From positions 1-64,000 of the forward strand of contig SVKQ01000021.1 in the NCBI GenBank assembly GCA_015068325.1: a stretch of 64,000 nucleotides of DNA, given 5' to 3'. This stretch comes from Oscillospiraceae bacterium. GTDB taxonomy: Bacteria; Bacillota; Clostridia; Oscillospirales; Oscillospiraceae. The notes under the pieces are model-generated. The model saw nothing but the letters and a program-made list of their open reading frames with translations, was not told the DNA's origin and searched no databases. This document shows positions 50,185 to 59,361 of this stretch, piece by piece; positions within the stretch are counted from its first letter, which is position 1, and every line of letters begins with the position of its first letter. The position numbers and the translations under genes were made by a program.

Positions 50185-52905
50185 TTACAGGTTCTCCTGC
50201 TTCAGTGCGTCGATGGGGTTGTCTCTGCGGATCATACTGGTGGCGTACAGCATGGTGGCGAACACCACGGCAAACACGCTGCCCACCGCGATGACTACGC
50301 TGGCCCAGGGGATATAGAAGCTACGCACCACCAGGTCGCCAGTGATGCGGTAGATCACATAGGTCAGCGCCACAGAGGCCGGCAGGCCCCACAGCAGGCC
50401 CTTGCAGCCGTAGATGATGCACTCGTAGTTCATCATCTTCCGGAAGCCCTTCTCCCCCAGTCCGATAGACTTGAGCATGGCCAGCTCCCGCCGCCGCAGC
50501 AGCACGTTGGTGGAGATGGTGTTGAACACATTGGCCATGGCGATCAGGGAGATGAGGATGATGAAGCCGTAGGAGAACACCCGCACCACCAGCACCAGCA
50601 TCCGCATACTCTCAGCGTCATCCGCGTGGTCCACCAGATAGGTGTAGCTGATGTCGTCCGCCGCAAGCTGCTGCCGGATCGTCTCGGTCACCCGGGCGTG
50701 CTCCGCGGCCATAACGCCGTAGCTTTGCTCGAAGTGCAGCTCTCCGTCACCGGTCACAGCCCCTTTGGCGCTTTGAGGATAGAAGATGGCCGTCAGGCCC
50801 TCGGGCAGCAGGAAGTGGGTTTTCTTCACCGTGGCGGCCACCGGCAGATCCGTGGGGATCTCGGCCTCTTCCGGCGTCTTGACCAGCGCTTTTTCCCGAT
50901 CGAACACGATCTTCTCTTCGCCCGTCGCGGCACTGTATACTTCCTTCAGGTACTCCTCTGGGTAGTAGTAATAGCCGTCGTCCATGACCTCCACCAGCGT
51001 GTAGCCCTCGATCTGCAGCGTGGTGGTCAGGTAGGCCTTCAGCGGCAGGGCACCCTCCCGCACCACTGGCACGTCCACGTAGATGTTCTCTCCGGAGGCC
51101 ATGGTAATGGTCGTCACCATGCGGTTATAGAGCAAGCCGGCGGGCGCCGCGGCGTCCATATACGGGGCGGGATCCAGACCGTTTTCGGTGCAGAGGGCCC
51201 GGAAGGACTCGTCGTCCAGAAAGACCACCGCCGCGCTCTGGGGCAGGTCCGTACGGTGCTCCGCCGTCTCACGCCAGCTCTCCGCCGCGTTGATATAGTC
51301 TTTGGACAGCGCTTCACTGGGGAAATAGACCAGGCTGGAGATCGTCTCACCGCAGGCGGCCTGGTCCACGCCGGCGATGCCCCGCAGCCGCTCCAGCATA
51401 TCCGCCGTGGATACGCCGCTGTCCCCGGGCAGCGACAGCGCGATGTCCACCCGACTCTCGCCGGCGGTGACGCTCTTCACCGTGTCGGTCAGATACGTAC
51501 AGAAGCTGGAGGCCGCGATGAACAGCGTCACACTCAGGAACAGCGACACCACCGTGGCCCGGTAGCGTTTACGGTTGCGCTTGAAGTTCTTGGAGGCCAT
51601 CATTCCCTCAAAGCCGAACAGCTTCTTTGTCAGGGAAGATACCTTTACATCTCTCGCCCGCACACGCACGTCGGCGGTCTGGCGGATGGCGTCGATGGCG
51701 CTGACCCGATTGGCCCGCTGGGCGGGGATCCATGCGGAGATCAGCGTAGTGACCAGGCACACCGCCGCCGCCACGGCCATGCCTGCCGGGCTGACCACCA
51801 GCTTCATCTGCACGCCGGTGCCCATGGCGAAGGCCACGAAGGCATCCCGCAGGGCCCACAGCGTGATGCCGATGCCGGCGCAGCCCACTGCGGCGCCGGC
51901 CAGAATGCCGGCCCCGCCCAGCAACAGCGCCTCATAGAGCACGCTGCCCCGGATCTGCTTTTTCGTGGCACCCACGGATTTCAGAATACCGAACTGCCGC
52001 GTCCGCTCGCTGACGGAGATGGCGAAGGAGTTGTAGATCAGCGAGATGGAGCCGAAGGCGATCAGGAAGATCAGCACGCCGGCAAAACCGTAGATCACCG
52101 TGGAGATGTTCGCTGAGCGCACCGAGCCGCTGAGGCGCAGCAGGTCGTCGTGGGTCCGCCAGCTCTCCGACACGGGGTTGCCGTTCATGTCATCATAGAA
52201 CCGGCCTGTGTTCCTCACAGTGAAGAACACGCTCTGTACCCCCGTTCCCTGTCCGTCCCAGCCGGTCAGGGCAGTGTAGCCGGGGCAGCCATAGTCCTCC
52301 AGCAGGTTGTCGAACCGGTCGTAGAAGCCCACCACCGTATAGGTGCGCTCCGTCGCGTCGGCGATCTCCTCGCCGTCCGCCATCGGATCCACAGGGTTGG
52401 CCTCGCCCAATTCATACCCGTCCATCATGCGGCGACCCACGGCCAGCGTCAACCGGTCGCCCTCCTTGTAACGGACGTCACCATTGGCAGCCAGGTGGGT
52501 GGGCAGCAGCAGTTCCTCCGGCGTCTCCGGCATCCGCCCGCTCACCAGCTTCACGCTCACCAGGTCGGTAAAGTTCTTGTCCACCGCACGGATCAGCAGA
52601 TAGGGCTTGTATTCGTTCAGACTGCCGATCTCCGCCCAGCCCACCGTCTGCCATACGGCGGACTTTTTCACAAAGCCCAGTTGCCGCGCCTGGATGGCCT
52701 CGCCCTCGGTGAGGTCGTAGAAATAGCCGTGGAAGGCGCCCACACGCGTCTCCTCACTGCGCACCAGAAAGTGGATGCCGCTGTAGGCACCCTGGATCAC
52801 CGCGGTGACCAGCGCCATGGATAGCATGATGCCGATGATCGTCACCAGCGTGCGGCTGGGGTTTTCCCGCAGGGACGCCCGGGTAAAGCGGTGAAATACG
52901 TTCAT
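50185..52905 (-). CDS. FtsX-like ABC transporter permease (two FtsX domains)
   Basis: 906 residues with a large extracytoplasmic domain after the first helix and a second between helices in the middle. The architecture is one N-terminal helix, about 220 external residues, three helices (near 265-400, with VSERTRQFGILKSVGATKKQI), a helix near 460, a second external domain, and three C-terminal helices with LLRRRELAMLKSIGLGEKGF. Typical of peptide-sensing or detoxification ABC transporters. The start overlaps the ATPase gene by 4 bases. Confidence 0.92.
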   Translation of the reverse strand: MNVFHRFTRASLRENPSRTLVTIIGIMLSMALVTAVIQGAYSGIHFLVRSEETRVGAFHGYFYDLTEGEAIQARQLGFVKKSAVWQTVGWAEIGSLNEYKPYLLIRAVDKNFTDLVSVKLVSGRMPETPEELLLPTHLAANGDVRYKEGDRLTLAVGRRMMDGYELGEANPVDPMADGEEIADATERTYTVVGFYDRFDNLLEDYGCPGYTALTGWDGQGTGVQSVFFTVRNTGRFYDDMNGNPVSESWRTHDDLLRLSGSVRSANISTVIYGFAGVLIFLIAFGSISLIYNSFAISVSERTRQFGILKSVGATKKQIRGSVLYEALLLGGAGILAGAAVGCAGIGITLWALRDAFVAFAMGTGVQMKLVVSPAGMAVAAAVCLVTTLISAWIPAQRANRVSAIDAIRQTADVRVRARDVKVSSLTKKLFGFEGMMASKNFKRNRKRYRATVVSLFLSVTLFIAASSFCTYLTDTVKSVTAGESRVDIALSLPGDSGVSTADMLERLRGIAGVDQAACGETISSLVYFPSEALSKDYINAAESWRETAEHRTDLPQSAAVVFLDDESFRALCTENGLDPAPYMDAAAPAGLLYNRMVTTITMASGENIYVDVPVVREGALPLKAYLTTTLQIEGYTLVEVMDDGYYYYPEEYLKEVYSAATGEEKIVFDREKALVKTPEEAEIPTDLPVAATVKKTHFLLPEGLTAIFYPQSAKGAVTGDGELHFEQSYGVMAAEHARVTETIRQQLAADDISYTYLVDHADDAESMRMLVLVVRVFSYGFIILISLIAMANVFNTISTNVLLRRRELAMLKSIGLGEKGFRKMMNYECIIYGCKGLLWGLPASVALTYVIYRITGDLVVRSFYIPWASVVIAVGSVFAVVFATMLYATSMIRRDNPIDALKQENL

Positions 52906-53594
52906 GCCCGCGCCCCCCGGATCCGCTCGTCCCGCACGATGCGGCCGTCCTCGATGGCGATGATGCGGTCGGCCTGCAGGGCGATGCTCTCATCGTGGGT
53001 GATGACGATCAGTGTCTGGCCGTACTTGCGGTTGGAGTACTTCAGCAGCTCCACGATCTCCTGGCTGTTCTTGCTGTCCAGGTTGCCAGTGGGCTCGTCG
53101 GCCAGCACCACGGCGGGGGCGTTCATCAGCGCCCGGCCGATGGATACACGCTGCTGCTGGCCGCCGGAGAGCTGGTTGGGCAGGTTCTTCTGCCGGTCGG
53201 ACAGGCCCAACGTATCCAACAGCTCTTGCAGCCGCTCCTCATTGACCTTCCGTCCGTCCATCAGCACCGGCAGCGTCAGGTTCTCCACCACGTCCAGCAC
53301 CGGGATCAGGTTGTAGAACTGGTATATGAGCCCCACCTGCCGCCGGCGGAACACGGCCAGCTGCTCCTCATCCTGGGCGTATACGTCTTGCCCGTCCATC
53401 CACACCTTGCCGCCGGTGGGCCGGTCCACACCGCCCAGGATATGCAGCAGCGTGGACTTGCCGGAGCCGGAGGGCCCGATGATGGCCAAGAACTCCCCCT
53501 TCTCCACCGAGAAGGACACACCGTCCAGCGCCCGCACCTGGTTTTCTCCGCTGCCGTAGACCTTGGTCAGATTTTCGATCTTCAATATCTCCAT
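52902..53594 (-). CDS. ABC transporter ATPase (MacB/BceA type)
   Basis: 230 residues: Walker A GPSGSGKSTLLHILGGVDRP, signature LSGGQQQRVSIGRALM, Walker B VVLADEPTGNLDSKNS, H-loop VITHDES. It powers the FtsX-like permease encoded next. The pair lies downstream of a two-component system and has its own promoter with a direct repeat, which suggests induction by that system. Confidence 0.95.
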   Translation of the reverse strand: MEILKIENLTKVYGSGENQVRALDGVSFSVEKGEFLAIIGPSGSGKSTLLHILGGVDRPTGGKVWMDGQDVYAQDEEQLAVFRRRQVGLIYQFYNLIPVLDVVENLTLPVLMDGRKVNEERLQELLDTLGLSDRQKNLPNQLSGGQQQRVSIGRALMNAPAVVLADEPTGNLDSKNSQEIVELLKYSNRKYGQTLIVITHDESIALQADRIIAIEDGRIVRDERIRGARA

Positions 53595-53626
53595 GGATAG
53601 ATGCTCCTTTCGCGGTTTCTGTCCCC

Positions 53627-53661
53627 AGTATAGCAGACCAAAGTGACAGCTCGGTGACAGT
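53627..53661 (-). promoter_or_regulatory. Promoter of the ABC transporter with 11-bp-spaced direct repeat
   Basis: Minus-strand extended -10 TGCTATACT (53627-53635). Two copies of GTGACAG (plus-strand reading) at 53644-53650 and 53655-53661 are offset by 11 bases and straddle the -35 region, where no good -35 hexamer exists. This is the usual layout of an OmpR-family activator site. Confidence 0.6.
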
Positions 53662-53689
53662 TACAAAAATTTTTTCATCTTTTTTGACA

Positions 53690-53722
53690 GGGAAAAAAGG
53701 ACGGCCCGCAGGCAGGCCGTCC
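53690..53722 (-). terminator. Terminator of the two-component system operon
   Basis: GGACGGCC (53699-53706) and GGCCGTCC (53715-53722), followed on minus by TTTTTTCCC. Confidence 0.85.
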
Positions 53723-53768
53723 GTCGACTTATAAGCTCTATACGGTGTACAAATCTACTCTTACGCGC

Positions 53769-54776
53769 CTATACCACGCTCTTATAGAACCGTATCGTGA
53801 ACTGCGCGCCGCCGCCGGGCGCGTTGGCGGCGGTGATGGTGCCGTCCTGGGAGGCAATGACCAGACGGCTCATGGCCAGTCCGATGCCGATGCTGCCCTC
53901 CCCCGCGTTTCCGCCCCGGTAGAACCGCTCGAACAGGTGGGGGATGTCCGCCGCCTCGAAACCGGGTCCGGTGTCCTGCACCGTGAGTTGGGTGTAGATC
54001 GCCGTCTCCTCCGCCGTCAGTGTGACTGTACCGCCGGCCGGGGTATGCTCCATGCAGTTCTTCAGCAGGTTGCCGATCGCCTCCGCCGTCCACAACAGAT
54101 CAGCTGTAAGGCGTTCTTCCCTTACATCGATTTGCAGTGTCTGGCCCCGCAGCTCCATGGGGATGACCAACGGCTCGGCAGCCCGCAGGGCCAACTCCCG
54201 CACAGATATGTCGTCGCGGTGCAGGGGTGCGGTGCCGGCATCCAGCTGGGACATCTTCAGCAGCGTCTCCACCAGCCAACTGATGTGTTCCAGTTGGCGG
54301 CGCATCCCGCGGACCAACTCCATCCGCCGCTCATAGGACAGCTCCTCCGCAGCCAGCAGCGACAACTGCAGGTTCATGGTCGTCAGCGGCGTGCGCAGCT
54401 GGTGAAAGATATCCTCCATGGCACGGGTCAGGTACAGCTTGTCGGCCTGCAGCGCGGCGGCGTTCTCTTTCAGCCGCAGCGTCATCTTCCCGATTTCGCT
54501 GCGCAGGATGGCCAACTCTCCTTCGTCGCTGTGCCCGATGGCCAATATCTCCTGTCCGTGCAGGATCCGATCGATTTGCCCATTCAGCTCCGCAATAGCC
54601 CGATAGCGGCGTCCCGTAAAGACGGCGTGCAGCAGTATGAACACAGCGCCGGACAGCAAGGCCGCCACGACGCCCGGCCACGACACTGCCATCCAGCCGG
54701 CGATGGCGGCAGCCAGCGTCACCGCCGCATAGGCACCCAGTTCCCGGCAGAAATCCGGATTTCGCAGCTCTCTCAT
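53769..54776 (-). CDS. Sensor histidine kinase
   Basis: 335 residues. Two N-terminal membrane helices (about 12-55) with almost no external loop, then HAMP-like linker, dimerisation helix with the phospho-acceptor His in EDIFHQLRTPLTT, and an ATPase domain with NLLKNCMEHTP, DTGPGF and GIGLAMS. The short loop suggests intramembrane sensing, often through a partner ABC permease. Starts 3 bases after the regulator gene. Confidence 0.93.
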   Translation of the reverse strand: MRELRNPDFCRELGAYAAVTLAAAIAGWMAVSWPGVVAALLSGAVFILLHAVFTGRRYRAIAELNGQIDRILHGQEILAIGHSDEGELAILRSEIGKMTLRLKENAAALQADKLYLTRAMEDIFHQLRTPLTTMNLQLSLLAAEELSYERRMELVRGMRRQLEHISWLVETLLKMSQLDAGTAPLHRDDISVRELALRAAEPLVIPMELRGQTLQIDVREERLTADLLWTAEAIGNLLKNCMEHTPAGGTVTLTAEETAIYTQLTVQDTGPGFEAADIPHLFERFYRGGNAGEGSIGIGLAMSRLVIASQDGTITAANAPGGGAQFTIRFYKSVV

Positions 54777-54779
54777 GGC

Positions 54780-55454
54780 TCACTCCACCCGATAGCCCAG
54801 GCCCCGTACCGTGCGGATGATGGTGGGGTCCTGTGGATCGTCCTCGATCTTCTCCCGCAGGCGCTTGATATACACCGTCAGCGTATTGTCGTTGACGAAG
54901 TCGCCCGCCGCATCCCAGATCTCCTCCAGCAGGCGGCTGCGGGACAGCAGCCGCCCCCGGTTGTTCAGGAACACCGTCAGCAGGCGATACTCCAATGCTG
55001 ACAAGGGGATCTCCCTGCCGTTTTTTGTCACAACACCCTTCTCCGTGTCCACCGACACGTTTTGCAGCTGCACCACCGCGCCATATCCACCGCTGCGGCG
55101 CAGCACGCCGCGGATGCGGGAGAGCAGCTCCCGGGGGCGGAAGGGCTTGGCCACATAGTCGGCGGCGCCCATGTCCAGCCCCGCCACCACGCTGCCCTCA
55201 TCGGCGCTGGCGGTGAGGAAGATCACCGGCAGGCCCCGCTGCCCGGCGGCGGCGCACACGCCGTAGCCGTCACCGTCCCGCAGGGACAGGTCCACCAGCA
55301 GCAGATCGAAATGCTGCTGTGTCAGCAGCTGCTCTGCCTCCTGTTGGCCGGACGCCGCAGTCGTTTCAAAGCCCTCGGCCGTCAGGTACGCCTGCAGGTT
55401 CTCCACAATGGCTCTGTCGTCCTCCACCAGCATGATCCGTGCCACGGCTGTCAT
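54780..55454 (-). CDS. OmpR-family response regulator
   Basis: 224 residues: receiver domain with acidic pair (IMLVEDDRAIV), phospho-Asp in LLLVDLSLRDGDGYG, Thr/Lys switch (FLTASAD, YVAKPFRP), and a C-terminal winged helix (ALEYRLLTVFLNN, NDNTLTVYIKRLREKI). Start chosen as ATG after GGAAGGGG; two upstream in-frame ATGs are rejected for lack of a site. It probably activates the downstream ABC transporter. Confidence 0.94.
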   Translation of the reverse strand: MTAVARIMLVEDDRAIVENLQAYLTAEGFETTAASGQQEAEQLLTQQHFDLLLVDLSLRDGDGYGVCAAAGQRGLPVIFLTASADEGSVVAGLDMGAADYVAKPFRPRELLSRIRGVLRRSGGYGAVVQLQNVSVDTEKGVVTKNGREIPLSALEYRLLTVFLNNRGRLLSRSRLLEEIWDAAGDFVNDNTLTVYIKRLREKIEDDPQDPTIIRTVRGLGYRVE

Positions 55455-55476
55455 CCCCTTCCGCTTCGTTTTGTTC

Positions 55477-55505
55477 AGCATATCACAAACGGCCGGCGGA
55501 TGCAA
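55477..55505 (-). promoter_or_regulatory. Probable promoter of the two-component operon
   Basis: Minus-strand TTGCAT (55500-55505), a 17-base spacer and TATGCT (55477-55482). Confidence 0.55.
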
Positions 55506-55535
55506 TCACTCCGACAGCAGGCGACCATTTTCCTA

Positions 55536-55565
55536 TCGACAAGTCTCCTGCTTTCAGGGTATAAT
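55536..55565 (+). promoter_or_regulatory. Promoter of the nitroreductase-like gene
   Basis: TCGACA (55536-55541), an 18-base spacer and perfect TATAAT (55560-55565). Confidence 0.6.
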
Positions 55566-55586
55566 ACCTGTGACAGCTATTTGCCC

Positions 55587-55612
55587 TGCGGGCCGGGTCA
55601 GTTCGGCCCGCA
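55587..55612 (+). repeat. Leader hairpin of the nitroreductase-like gene
   Basis: TGCGGGCCG and CGGCCCGCA pair exactly around an 8-base loop in the leader; no T tract follows, and the AAGGAGGT ribosome site is 11 bases downstream. Confidence 0.55.
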
Positions 55613-55636
55613 ACGACACCGAAGGAGGTTGAGCAA

Positions 55637-56305
55637 ATGGATATTTACGAGGCCATGCTCTCGCGACACAGCGTGCGGCGCTATCTGGACAGGCCTATAC
55701 CCGCCGCCATCCGCGAGCGCCTGCAGCAGGAGATCGACACGTGCAACTGCGAGGGCGGGCTCCACCTGCAGCTGGTCACAGAGGAGCCGGGCGCCTTCAC
55801 CGGCGTCATGGCCCGCTACGGCAGCTTCTCCGGCGTACGGAACTACATCGCCGTGGTGGGGAAAAAAGCGGACGATCTGGAGGAGCGCGGCGGTTACTAC
55901 GGCCAGCGGGTGGTGCTCCTGGCCCAGCAGTTGGGGCTGAACAGTTGCTGGGTAGCGCTGACCTTTTCCAAGCGGCGAGCCCGCTTCACTCTGGACGAGG
56001 GGGAAAAGCTGGTGCTGGTGGTGGCTTTGGGCTACGGCGCCACCCAGGGCGCACCCCACCGCAGCAAGCCCATGTCGGAACTGGTGCGCTGTCTCAACCC
56101 CATGCCCGACTGGTTCCGGCGAGGCGCTGAATACGCCCTGACCGCCCCCACCGCCATGAACCAGCAAAAGTTCCTGCTGGAACTGGCCGACGGAAACAAT
56201 GTGCGGGCCACCGCGCTGCGGGGTCCCTACGCCAAGCTGGATCTGGGCATCGTCAAGTATCAGTTCGAGTTGGGTGCCGGCCGGGAAAACTTCCGCTGGG
56301 CATAA
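55637..56305 (+). CDS. Nitroreductase-family protein
   Basis: 222 residues. The FMN-binding start MLSRHSVRRYLDRPIP and the later ERGGYYGQRVVLLAQQLGLNSCWVAL and LVLVVALGYGA segments fit nitroreductases, flavoproteins that use NAD(P)H to reduce nitro, quinone or other substrates. The C-terminal half (DWFRRGAEYALTAPTAMNQQKF) matches a subfamily common in Clostridia. The start follows GGAGGT. Confidence 0.9.
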   Translation: MDIYEAMLSRHSVRRYLDRPIPAAIRERLQQEIDTCNCEGGLHLQLVTEEPGAFTGVMARYGSFSGVRNYIAVVGKKADDLEERGGYYGQRVVLLAQQLGLNSCWVALTFSKRRARFTLDEGEKLVLVVALGYGATQGAPHRSKPMSELVRCLNPMPDWFRRGAEYALTAPTAMNQQKFLLELADGNNVRATALRGPYAKLDLGIVKYQFELGAGRENFRWA

Positions 56306-56307
56306 GC

Positions 56308-56346
56308 GCAAAAAAGAGCCGTTCCCGTGGGGACGGCTCTTTTCTG
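56308..56346. terminator. Bidirectional terminator between nitroreductase and symporter genes
   Basis: AAAAGAGCCGTTCCC and GGGGACGGCTCTTTT at 56312-56344, with A/T tails on both sides. Confidence 0.9.
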
Positions 56347-56375
56347 TTTGGTCTGTCTGCTTGTGGATCGGTCCG

Positions 56376-57614
56376 TTACTTCTTGGCGGGCTTCAGGTCG
56401 CCGGACTCCCACTGGTGGACGCAGACGGAGCAGGACACATCGCCGATGACGTTCAGAGCAGTACGGCCCATGTCGAACAGACGGTCCACACCGTAGATGA
56501 TGCCGATGAAGGTGGTGGGAACGCCCACAGCCTCCAGCACCATGGCCAGCATGATCATACCGGCGCCGGAGGTGCCGGCGGTACCGATAGAGGCCAGGGT
56601 GGCGGTGATGACGATGACAACCATCTGGGTCAGCGTCAGGTCGAGACCCACGCACTTAGCCAGGAAGATGGCGGCTACGCACTGATAGATGGCGGTACCG
56701 TCCATGTTGACGGTAGCGCCCAGAGGCAGCACGAAGGAGCTGATCTCACTCTCCACGCCCATGTCGTCAGCGCACTCCTTGGCGATGGGCAGCGTGGCCA
56801 CAGAGGACGTGGATGCGAAGGCAAAGGCGGCGGCGGGGAACACCTTCTTGAAGAAGGTCAGCGGGGACATCTTGGCGAAGGCCTTGACGGACAGGCTGTA
56901 CACCAGCACCACATGGATGATGTAGCCGATGTAGGCAGCCAGCAGCACCAGCGCCAGAGACTGCAGGATCTTGGGACCCTGAGCGGCCACGACCCAAATC
57001 ATCAGAGCGAACACGCCGTAGGGAGACAGGGCCAGGATGAAGCCCATGACCTTCTGGGTGACCTCGTTGAAGGAAGAAATGAAATTGCCGAAGGGCTTAC
57101 CCTTGTCGCCGGCCACCAGGATGCCGCAGCCGAAGAACAGCGCGATGACGATGATCTGCAGCATGGAGGCGTTGGCCAGCGGAGCGATGGCGTTGCTGGG
57201 GAAGATGTTGACCAGGGTATCCATCAGGTTGGCGGTCTTTGCCTCATAGGCAGCGTCCTCCGCCAGCTGCAGCACCGGGAAGGCCCCCTTGAAGAGGTTG
57301 GCCACGATCAGGCCGATGATGCAGGCGATGGCGGTGGTAACCAGGAAGTAGGCCACCGTCTTCCAGCCGATCTTGCCCACCTTGCTGATATCGCCCATGG
57401 AGATGACACCGTCCATAATGCTCAGCAGCACCAGCGGCACCACGATGAACTTCAGCAGGTTGACAAAGATATCGCCGAAAGGCTTGATCCACTTGGCCGT
57501 GAAATCACCGGCGGCCTCCGCGCCCATGGCCAGCCAGAAGATGGCACCCACGATGATGCCGGCCACCAGGCCGATCAGGATCTTGGCACCAAGGCCGAGT
57601 TTCTTCTTTGACAT
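56376..57614 (-). CDS. Dicarboxylate/amino acid:cation symporter (DAACS)
   Basis: 412 residues. Eight helices plus two re-entrant loops, with the serine-rich first loop (AFAFASTSSVATLPIAKECAD) and the NMDGTAIYQ cation motif; GTAGTSGAGMIMLAMVLEAVGVP forms the second loop. Imports glutamate, aspartate or serine/threonine with Na+ or H+. The start has AGGAGGA. Its downstream neighbour in the same orientation is an aspartate/glutamate racemase. Confidence 0.95.
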   Translation of the reverse strand: MSKKKLGLGAKILIGLVAGIIVGAIFWLAMGAEAAGDFTAKWIKPFGDIFVNLLKFIVVPLVLLSIMDGVISMGDISKVGKIGWKTVAYFLVTTAIACIIGLIVANLFKGAFPVLQLAEDAAYEAKTANLMDTLVNIFPSNAIAPLANASMLQIIVIALFFGCGILVAGDKGKPFGNFISSFNEVTQKVMGFILALSPYGVFALMIWVVAAQGPKILQSLALVLLAAYIGYIIHVVLVYSLSVKAFAKMSPLTFFKKVFPAAAFAFASTSSVATLPIAKECADDMGVESEISSFVLPLGATVNMDGTAIYQCVAAIFLAKCVGLDLTLTQMVVIVITATLASIGTAGTSGAGMIMLAMVLEAVGVPTTFIGIIYGVDRLFDMGRTALNVIGDVSCSVCVHQWESGDLKPAKK

Positions 57615-57671
57615 ACAATGTCCTCCTTATTTTTTGGATTTCTGTTCTCGTAACAGACCACTACCATGATT

Positions 57672-57700
57672 ACTATACCAAAATATGAACTTTTTGTAAA
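57672..57700 (-). promoter_or_regulatory. Promoter of the DAACS symporter gene
   Basis: Minus-strand TTTACA (57695-57700), a 17-base spacer and TATAGT (57672-57677). Confidence 0.7.
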
Positions 57701-57759
57701 GACGCCTTCGCAATTTTGTTTGATAACCTTTTGTCAATCTCCCGCTGTTTTGTATAATA

Positions 57760-57801
57760 TGACTAAAATGACCGCTGCGGCGTAACGCCGCGCGGTCATT
57801 T
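57760..57801 (-). terminator. Terminator of the racemase operon
   Basis: AAATGACCGC-GCGGCGT and ACGCCGC-GCGGTCATTT at 57766-57801; TTTTAGTC on the minus strand. Confidence 0.75.
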
Positions 57802-57819
57802 CCCGGCTTTACATACGTA

Positions 57820-58527
57820 TTATTTTTCCGCCGCCTCATAACCGCAGAAGCGGATGGCGGCACGGGCCAACTCCGCCGTTGGGTCCACAAAGGGGCCGGG
57901 CACGGCCAGCGTGTCGGCCAGGATGGGCAGTTCCGTACAGCCCAGGATGAAATAGTCGGCGCCCCGGGCTCGCAGGCCGGCAAGCAGGTCGCGCCAGACA
58001 TCCGACTCCGGCGTCAGCGGGCGAGAGGCCTTCACCACGTCATAGATCAGGTACATCAGCGTGTCGCGCTCCTCCTCGTCCGGCAGGAGAAAATCCACAC
58101 CCGCCGCCGCCAATGCCCGGTCATAGAGGCCCGTGGTCAGCGTGCCGCGGGTGGCCAGCACCGCCGGACGCTCTCCCGGATACCGTCTGGCGCAGCATCG
58201 GGCTGTGGCCTCCAGCATGCTGAGGACAGGCGTATCCGTAGCCGCCTGCAGCCGGGACAGGAAGTAATGGGCCGTGTTGCAGGGCATTACGATGCAATCG
58301 GCGCCGCAGGCCTCCAGGTGACGCAGGGCGGAGAGCATCTCCGGCACCGGGTCCGGCCCGCCGCTGAGGATGGCCGCCGTCCGGTCCGGGATGGCGGCGT
58401 TGCTGTCGATATAGACGCGGATGTGGTCGTTGTCGCGATCCGCCCGCGTGAGCGTGACAATCTTGCGGAACAGATCCGCCGTGGCCAAAGGGCCCATGCC
58501 CCCCAGGATACCGATGGTCTTTTTCAT
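57820..58527 (-). CDS. Aspartate/glutamate racemase family protein
   Basis: 235 residues. The two catalytic cysteines are visible in MPCNTAHYF and LGCTELPIL, with the usual start TIGILGGMGPLATADLF. The family interconverts L- and D-aspartate or glutamate, or similar acids. Cotranscribed with the TauE/SafE permease upstream; close to an acidic amino acid symporter, which supports aspartate or glutamate as substrate. Confidence 0.92.
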   Translation of the reverse strand: MKKTIGILGGMGPLATADLFRKIVTLTRADRDNDHIRVYIDSNAAIPDRTAAILSGGPDPVPEMLSALRHLEACGADCIVMPCNTAHYFLSRLQAATDTPVLSMLEATARCCARRYPGERPAVLATRGTLTTGLYDRALAAAGVDFLLPDEEERDTLMYLIYDVVKASRPLTPESDVWRDLLAGLRARGADYFILGCTELPILADTLAVPGPFVDPTAELARAAIRFCGYEAAEK

Positions 58528-58537
58528 ATGCGCCTCC

Positions 58538-59320
58538 TCATACGATCAGCTCATAGATCACCCGGGCGGCCAGCAGACCCAGTACCGTCAGCACCACCGG
58601 CCGGACGATGCGGGAACCGTCCTTGATGGCCAGGCCGGCGCCGATGTAGTGTCCCGCCACAGAAGCCACCGCGCCGATGAGGCCCAGGACGATGAACACC
58701 TTGCCGTGGAGCAGAGAGGTGAACAGCGATCCGACATTGCTGGCCAGATTCACCAGCTTCACATTACCGGAGGCGGTGCGCAGATCCATCTTGCCCAGAC
58801 TGCAGAAGATCAAGAGGAGAAAGGTACCGGTGCCGGGGCCGTAGAAGCCGTCGTAGGCGCCCACGATCAGCGAGGCAGTCAGCACGATGCCGGTCTGCCG
58901 CACCGGTGCGATGTCGCCCCGTTCCTCCGGGAAGGTTCGCTGCCGCAGAACCACCACTGCCACCACAGGCAGTACGATCAGCAGCAGCCACTTGAGATAC
59001 CGCTCATCCAGCGCCAGCTGCAGCCGCGTGCCCAGATGTGCGCCCGCCAGCGCCAGCGCGATGGAGGGAATGCCCAACTTCCAGTCCACATATCCGCTCC
59101 GGACAAAGCGCCCGGCAGAGACCACCGTGCCGATACAGGCAGACAGCTTGTTGGTGCCCAAGGCCAGGTGAGCCGGCAAGCCCGCCAGGAAATAGGTGGG
59201 CACGGAGATGATACCTCCGCCGCCGGCAACCCCGTCCACAAAGGAGGCCAGAAACACACCCACCACCACGATAAGCACCATGTGGAGCGACAGCTCCATG
59301 GGAAACAGCATTGCCTGCAA
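58538..59320 (-). CDS. TauE/SafE (TSUP) family permease
   Basis: About 260 residues and eight membrane helices. The two repeat motifs are LASFVDGVAGGGGIISVPTYF and IVGAYDGFYGPGTGTFLLLIF. Moves sulfite, sulfonates or organic anions. Start is unsure: TTG (59320) has a GGGGAG site 8 bases upstream; an ATG at 59311 is better as a codon but poorly spaced. Ten bases upstream of the racemase gene. Confidence 0.88.
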   Translation of the reverse strand: MQAMLFPMELSLHMVLIVVVGVFLASFVDGVAGGGGIISVPTYFLAGLPAHLALGTNKLSACIGTVVSAGRFVRSGYVDWKLGIPSIALALAGAHLGTRLQLALDERYLKWLLLIVLPVVAVVVLRQRTFPEERGDIAPVRQTGIVLTASLIVGAYDGFYGPGTGTFLLLIFCSLGKMDLRTASGNVKLVNLASNVGSLFTSLLHGKVFIVLGLIGAVASVAGHYIGAGLAIKDGSRIVRPVVLTVLGLLAARVIYELIV

Positions 59321-59361
59321 ACTTCTCTCTCCCCTCCGCGCCGCCGGATACGGCGCGTTGT

